Positions 58,671 through 64,000 of a stretch of DNA of 64,000 nt are shown here, one piece after another (position 1 is the stretch's first letter; every line of letters begins with the position of its first letter). This DNA is from Cryptomeria japonica (Eukaryota; Streptophyta; Pinopsida; Cupressales; Cupressaceae). The notes beneath the pieces were generated by a model. The model had not been told where the DNA came from. It worked only from the letters and a program-made list of their open reading frames with translations, and made no database searches. Both the position numbers and the translations under genes were made by a program. The stretch covers positions 117,063,140-117,127,139 of the forward strand of contig NC_081410.1 in NCBI RefSeq assembly GCF_030272615.1. The letters are read 5' to 3'.

Positions 58671-59185
58671 GAGGATTTACAAAGGCTTTGCTGGGCCTAT
58701 TGGGTTAAGGGTTTCAGATTTGTCAAAGATATTAGTAATCAACAAGTGAATGATCTAGATAATAGCACAGTATGCTTAGTTAGATCCTTGACAGCTCATT
58801 GTTAATGCATTTCAGCATTACTTTAGTCTTCAATATCTCCACGCTCTATCTCTTCACATAGACCTAATCTTCTCTTCAATGATCGCACATAACCTTTTCT
58901 CTTCTATGTCTCACATATCACACATCTCACATGCAAACCCTAGACATGATGTCCTTATAAAGGAATCTGATTTCATGTCGATCCAATAGGATTAGACTAC
59001 AAGTTCCTAGGTTTACTGCATCTAGACACATTTGGTAACATGACACAAAATCATCGCCAAAGTGTCGGTGGGTGATAACTCATCACACATTACAGTAATA
59101 CCGGTTGGTAACTCATCACATAGTAATACCGGTTAATACAATATACCGATTACCGGTTGTCAAAAATGAAGATTGGTAGATCGTA

Positions 59186-59435
59186 GTGTTTCGATCAAAA
59201 GTTAACTACCGCTTGGTTCCTTCGTACCGCTTGAGCTCCTCGAACCGCTTGGGATCCTCGTACCGCTTGGAGTCTTCATACTGCTTGCGGTCTTCATACA
59301 ATCTGTGACAGTGTTCCGATCAAAAGTTAACTACCACTTGGTTCCTTCGTATCGCTTGAGCTCCTCGAATTGCTTGGGATCCTCATACCGCTTGGAGTCT
59401 TCATACCGCTTGCGGTCTTCATACAATCTGTGACC
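59186..59435. repeat. Tandem duplication, 125-bp unit
   Basis: 59186-59310 and 59311-59435 share GTGTT(T/C)CGATCAAAAG to CAATCTGTGAC. Each unit itself is built of about five 18-bp modules such as TCGTACCGCTTGAGCTCC, TCGAACCGCTTGGGATCC and TCGTACCGCTTGGAGTCT. Confidence 0.92.
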
Positions 59436-60589
59436 GGTAAACCATTTTCTGCAAAACACCGATAGTCTAAAGACTATACATTCAATAATACACAATACCG
59501 GTTGGAGCAATTACCGGTTGAGCATAACTCATACATCAAGAAAGTGTGTGTCCATCAATGACAATCAAAACATCATCACAATGCCAACATTGATTACAAG
59601 TGAATAAAGTTCACTTGTAATACTTGCTAAAAGTTTCCGAACTTGTACTATGACTTCAAAACTCGATTTTGAACCAAGAAGAGTAAAATCAAGACTCAAA
59701 ACAACATAAACTTTACAAGGAAAATCAAAAGAAAGTGCATACTCAAATAGACATTAACCAAGATAGATTTTAACCTAGGAAAAAGTGCATTAGAGATGCA
59801 AAAACATGAATTTTAACGAAATATTCAAAGGGAGTCGCCCACATTTTTGTAAACCAAAAATGGGGACAACAACACCAAAACTGGATATTTTGTCCACTCA
59901 ACAAATTTCTTGTCATCACTCACTCTTTGTTGTTGAGTTGGTCTGTCCACCTTTAGGAATGACATATCCTTCGGCTTGAAGTGAATTGATCCTTTTTGAA
60001 GTGTGAGTGGTAATTTTGGGACCCAACAAAAAAGTGACAAAGGTGACCATAAATAATGCCATTGTTATTAAGCAACTTAGTGTGTCCATCTTAATTGGTT
60101 GATGGTATTCGTCCCAAAAGATAGGGGTAGGCACATTTTTTATTGAAAAGGGCCTCAATATACTCCTCTAATGATAATTAGTTCCATCCAATATTATTGT
60201 ACAAAAGCCTTGTGTCATTTCACTCATAAAAATCTACAGACTAAAATAGATAAGAGGTGTGCCTACTGTTATGTACACAAAAAGTAAAGGCCTTCAAAAT
60301 GATCTTATGAAGATACCAATCCTTCAAAAGAAAGTTGGAACTTTATTGAATAGTGCAATTGGTATAGGATTGGCCTAGTGATCACATATACTTCTCTACA
60401 TACCGGGTCTACTTAGTTGAATTGTCTCAAATGAGCATTCACACACACCTTGCTGATTAAAATGGTTACAATAAAGAAGAATGAGAAACATGAGAGGACT
60501 CAATAGAGCTATTTGATAATTGAAATTGGTCTACACTAATGATGCTTGGGAGTTCTTGACACCCTAGTCATTGGTGCTTGTGCGATAGA

Positions 60590-60890
60590 TCAAATCAAGT
60601 GATTGGATGAGCATTGGATTATTGAGAAAACCTAGATTTTAGGATTTGTGAACTATGGAAGAGTGATGGAGAAAATCGAGTGATTTGGATGAGCATGGAT
60701 TGCTGAGAAAACAAAGATTTTTTGATTTGTTAACTATGGAGGAGTGATGAAGAAAACCAATTGAAAGAAGTATATTGCCAAATAGAATACATGGATTTGG
60801 TAGTCTCTGTGAACTATGGAAAAATGATAGAGAAAACCAAAAGAAAGCATTATGTATCCAAATAGAATAAATGTATTTTGTACTCTAAGG
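60590..60890 (+). repeat. Degenerate repeats of about 90-120 bp
   Basis: Three copies of GTGAACTATGGAAGAGTGAT with GGAGAAAA(C/T)C behind it occur near 60648, 60730 and 60808. In the first two the block GGATGAGCAT(T)GGATT(A/G) and GAGAAAAC stands before it. Confidence 0.65.
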
Positions 60891-61329
60891 GAAAGCCAAT
60901 TTTGTGATTCAAGGGAAAACTACTCATAATGTTGTGGTTATAACAAAATCCATCTATTGCATGTTTTGTTGAAGTTTGTAAAAAGAAGTGTTTTTAATAC
61001 ATTATGAAGATATTTTGATAGCTGTTAGTTAAAGATTTGTCTTTTCCAATTTATAAATAAATTGACTCTCTTTTGCACAAATACAAAGACAAACTATTAA
61101 CAAATAGTTAGGTAAACTATTAATTAGTTTTCCTTTGAAATTTGGAAAGGTACAACTCCCTTCATACAATCAAAATTTTGGATTTTTAAATATGTAAACA
61201 ACTCAAGTGTACTTTTGACTAGAAAGTAGTAATTGTACTAACATTTGTCTATCACCATAGAACAAACGTGAATAACAGAGAATTGAAGAATTATATATGT
61301 ATCGCTTTAGGATTGCAACTCAATAACAC

Positions 61330-61425
61330 AAAGATTATCACAACATAGAAAAGGATTCCAAACATAAGCACCAAGTTAAAGATTATCACAACATAGAAGA
61401 GGATTCCAAACATAAGCACGAACTT
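61330..61425. repeat. Tandem duplication, 48-bp unit
   Basis: 61330-61377 and 61378-61425 (AAAGATTATCACAACATAGA to CATAAGCAC.AA.TT) differ at only a few bases. Confidence 0.92.
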
Positions 61426-62989
61426 AAAGATTGACAACCAATGCATGGACAGAACAATAGATAGACTAAAACACCAACTGATTACTTGACAAAATGGGTA
61501 ACGCTCATGTGAATACTAACATTTAAAAGAACATCACATTCAAGTTTGTGCAAATTTTCAAATTTACAATAAACGTAAGTAAAATTCAACTTTAATGCAC
61601 ACAGACAGAGAAGCTAAAAAATTCGACAAAATTCAATTGATCTTCAAAATTTTATCGAGTCAGATTCATATGTCATAGCATAAGGGGGACCAAAATTGCT
61701 GATTCCTTCCAATGTCCATTTCCAACATATTTAAAACTTACAAAGCGCAACTGTCCATCAATTAGAAGAAACCGACTCTTTTAAAGAATCGTTTAAATAC
61801 ATGATTAAGTTTTTACAAATAAGCATAATAAAACTAAGGCAAAGTAAACAAATGGCATCTTAATGAATGGTTTCATTGTGTGGCGGTTGTATCTCCTGGT
61901 TGAGTAGATTGTTGTTGCACTTGCTAGCTCTTGTAATCCTACAGAGCCTTGAGGACACTTGGAATTCTATCCTCATTGGGAATGATCACATTTTTATTTC
62001 CTATTGCGTACCTAGGTGTGGACCCGAACCCATATGGACCCGGTTAAGGCATAGGGCCTAAAACCCACGAACTTGGTAACTCAGCTAAAATGTTTATGCT
62101 TAATACCTGGATTTTTTTAAAATGGCCCAAAAATGGCTATTTGAAAATTATTTTTGGAAAATTAAAAATTCTAAAATTGGAAAATTTTCAAAATATTCTT
62201 AAGATTTCTAAAAAAATTCTTAATAAAACCTTGAGATAACATTCCCCAAATTGATTTTCAATGTAGCCACATTGGCTTTTTGTTGACATATAACAAGAAC
62301 ATTTTATTTAAATTTAAAAGGAGGAAAGGGAGGAGAGAGAAAACTAGGATTTGTTGAAAAATAAAAAAAGAGCTGCAAAACAATATGCTGCCTCATCATT
62401 GATTTCTACACTCTATTGTAAGATTTTTATTTTCTCAATATGATGATTCTTGTGCAAATTCTACAATGGAGGTGGGGAATGGTCTTTTATGCCATGTCAA
62501 GAACACACATTAACTCGAACTTGCTTAGAAATAGGCTTGGGATTATATTTGTGCAACAAATCACTATAAACAAAAACGAATGCTATAAAATTGTATTCAA
62601 ATGATAAGAAAACAACATAATTACATTATTAAGCTTCTTAAGTTCATTCAAATTGTATTGGAAAGGATGGATTTAGTGTGGTGGGTTTAAATTTGACTAC
62701 TCTTCATTTCCAAACATTTTGAACTCATCTTGATGTTACTTCATCTTTAGGGCTGTTTTGGGTTTTGGTTTCCTTGCTACATGTGCTGCTTGAGTATAGG
62801 AGGGCAAATAATATAATTTGTAGATTGGTAAGCATGTTTCAGGACATTATGAAGGCTTGTACATATTCAAATTGCTTTTATAGGAACAATGTTTGTGAAC
62901 TCCAACTTGAATTTTGTCAAGCATACTATTGCTTAGAGATTAGATCACATCTTTCCAATTGATGTCTTGTTCTTTTGCTTCTTACATCC

Positions 62990-63541
62990 TGTTGGGAAGT
63001 GATTCAAGCGAGGATTGTGTGTCAAATTAATGGTACTCTTGTCCTCATATCCAAATCCCAAGTTCACTTAGCGCACACACATTTTTTGATTATGAAAACA
63101 TTGAGGTTGAGTTTATTTAGATAGAGACAACAATACCCTAGATTTTATTAATTGTTGAATGATGGAGTTGATGATAGAATCATAGGAACCAAGAATCATT
63201 TGCATGCAAAACACCTATCACACAAAATGGATCAAGCAAAGATTATATGCTTAATAACAACCTGAGAATTCTGTATTATTGCACACTCAATTGATTGGAG
63301 ATATAATTATAATGAATGAATGAATCCTTAAAAAAGGATGAATGAAACCCTAGATGCAAAACCCTATAGAAAGATTTAAAGAGAGCTTGACGAGTGTCAA
63401 CATCATAATGAATGAGACAACATGTGCTAAATAAAGGTCAATCTAATAAAAGGAAAAAGCAACTAAGTATGGCTTAAGTGAAAAAGTAATTAAAGGACCT
63501 AATTAATAAATAATGAGATAAATGTCCTAATTACTCCAACA
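62990..63541 (-). repeat. 3' LTR of a minus-strand element at the window edge
   Basis: On the minus strand a purine tract ATCTTAGGGGGGGGA (63542-63556) is followed by TGTTGGAGTAATTAGGAC at 63541; the LTR ends ATCACTTCCCAACA at 62990. TG...CA ends and the tract beside it make a 3' LTR of about 552 bp likely. The rest of the element would lie right of the window. Confidence 0.6.
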
Positions 63542-64000
63542 TCCCCCCCCTAAGATTAGCCTAGGGATAAGCTAAAGAGCTAATGATGAATGCAAAATGC
63601 ATGCATGAATGAGTCCCAACAACTAGGCTTGATTAGGTACTCAAGTACAAACCAATGCAACTCTTACAAATGAATAAAATGAGAAAATCCCAGTGGGAGA
63701 AAACTCCTTTTTAAAAGAGAAAAATAAATGAAAAAGAAACTACATGTGACAAGTATGAAGGACTCAAGATGTCCCCCAAGTATTGAATCGGTCACATATG
63801 TACAATCAAGATTCCCCCCATAAGAGAAAAGAAGAGACGGTGTATCCCCCTCAATGAAGAAGCTGTAATGCTAGATGATTCTTGGCCTTCCTCCCTTTAG
63901 GAAGAAACAAATCAAGTGGCTAAGGCACAAGCAACTCCATGAAAGGAGATGGAAGGAATAGTCTCATGATGTGTGCCATGGAAGATTGCTCGGCTGTCCA
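63542..64000 (-). other. 3' internal region of the edge element
   Basis: The sequence upstream (minus strand) of the LTR holds no coding motif and has several C-runs on the plus strand (G-rich on the minus strand), as often seen between pol and the 3' LTR. The class cannot be told from it. Confidence 0.35.

Larger units (their letters stand above)
58163..59589 (-). repeat. Copia-type solo LTR, minus strand, TSD TTGAT
   Basis: Read on the minus strand it starts TGTTGGCATTGTGATGATGT (at 59589) and ends TTTAGTATTCATCA (at 58163). The duplication TTGAT is perfect (58158-58162, 59590-59594). Near its end stands the C-rich block seen in the LTR at 3772-5237, and both share CCGGTTA modules. It contains two tandem duplications. 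No coding part remains. Confidence 0.88.
59603..62989. other. Intergenic DNA, no gene recognised
   Basis: Overlapping short frames on the minus strand at 59825-60158 have no known motif. A perfect short palindrome TTACAAGTGAA..TTCACTTGTAA (59594-59620) lies at the left border. Two local repeats are listed separately; the rest shows nothing. Confidence 0.45.

Overview
This is nuclear DNA from a large, repeat-rich plant genome. Nearly everything recognisable is a decayed retrotransposon (Ty1/Copia, Ty3/Gypsy including a chromovirus, LINE tails, a Penelope-like fragment) or a small DNA transposon. The one convincing host gene is a split, spliced plant phosphoglycerate-mutase-like gene. The decay, the nesting, the solo LTRs and the GIY-YIG nuclease piece of a Penelope-like element (established in conifers, otherwise rare in land plants) suggest a gymnosperm, probably a conifer. 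This is inference; the species cannot be named from the sequence.

Layout. 1-5237: 3' part of a Copia element with its gag, RT/RNase H and 3' LTR; protease and integrase are gone. 5238-7600: AT-rich DNA with a 266-bp tandem duplication and a possible two-exon gene scrap. 7609-22851: a nested stack. The tail and 3' LTR of a pol-less LTR element (here called LARD-like) carry two Gypsy insertions. Gypsy-1 (7609-17924) contains a 3.58-kb solo LTR with a perfect TSD and a minus-strand Copia-type solo LTR. Gypsy-2 (18991-22644) has only gag and protease between its LTRs. 22852-31681: mostly featureless DNA with one exon of a MAPKKK gene, two related inverted-repeat elements and a LINE 3' remnant. 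31682-33870: a solo LTR, then a two-level tandem array interrupted by a 139-bp hAT-type MITE. 36322-36720: the Penelope-like GIY-YIG remnant. 37898-41177: six exons of the phosphoglycerate-mutase-like gene, with a LINE tail in its first intron and no 3' end found. 42992-44930: a broken gene tail and a Gypsy RT/RNase H scrap.

45935-56912 (minus strand): a second LARD-like element with one long, non-pol ORF of about 1,100 codons. A chromovirus (50273-56862, TSD TACTT) sits close to its start codon. 57157-59601: a cluster of 35-bp palindromes, one of them split by a Copia-type solo LTR (TSD TTGAT). 59603-64000: unassigned DNA and, at the edge, the 3' LTR of another minus-strand element.

No transposon ORF here is intact, so no element looks autonomous. 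Relative age can be read from the nesting: the LARD-like elements are older than the Gypsy elements inside them, and Gypsy-1 is older than the solo LTRs inside it. Many boundaries rest on TSDs and terminal motifs read by eye; LTR starts marked approximate need alignment.
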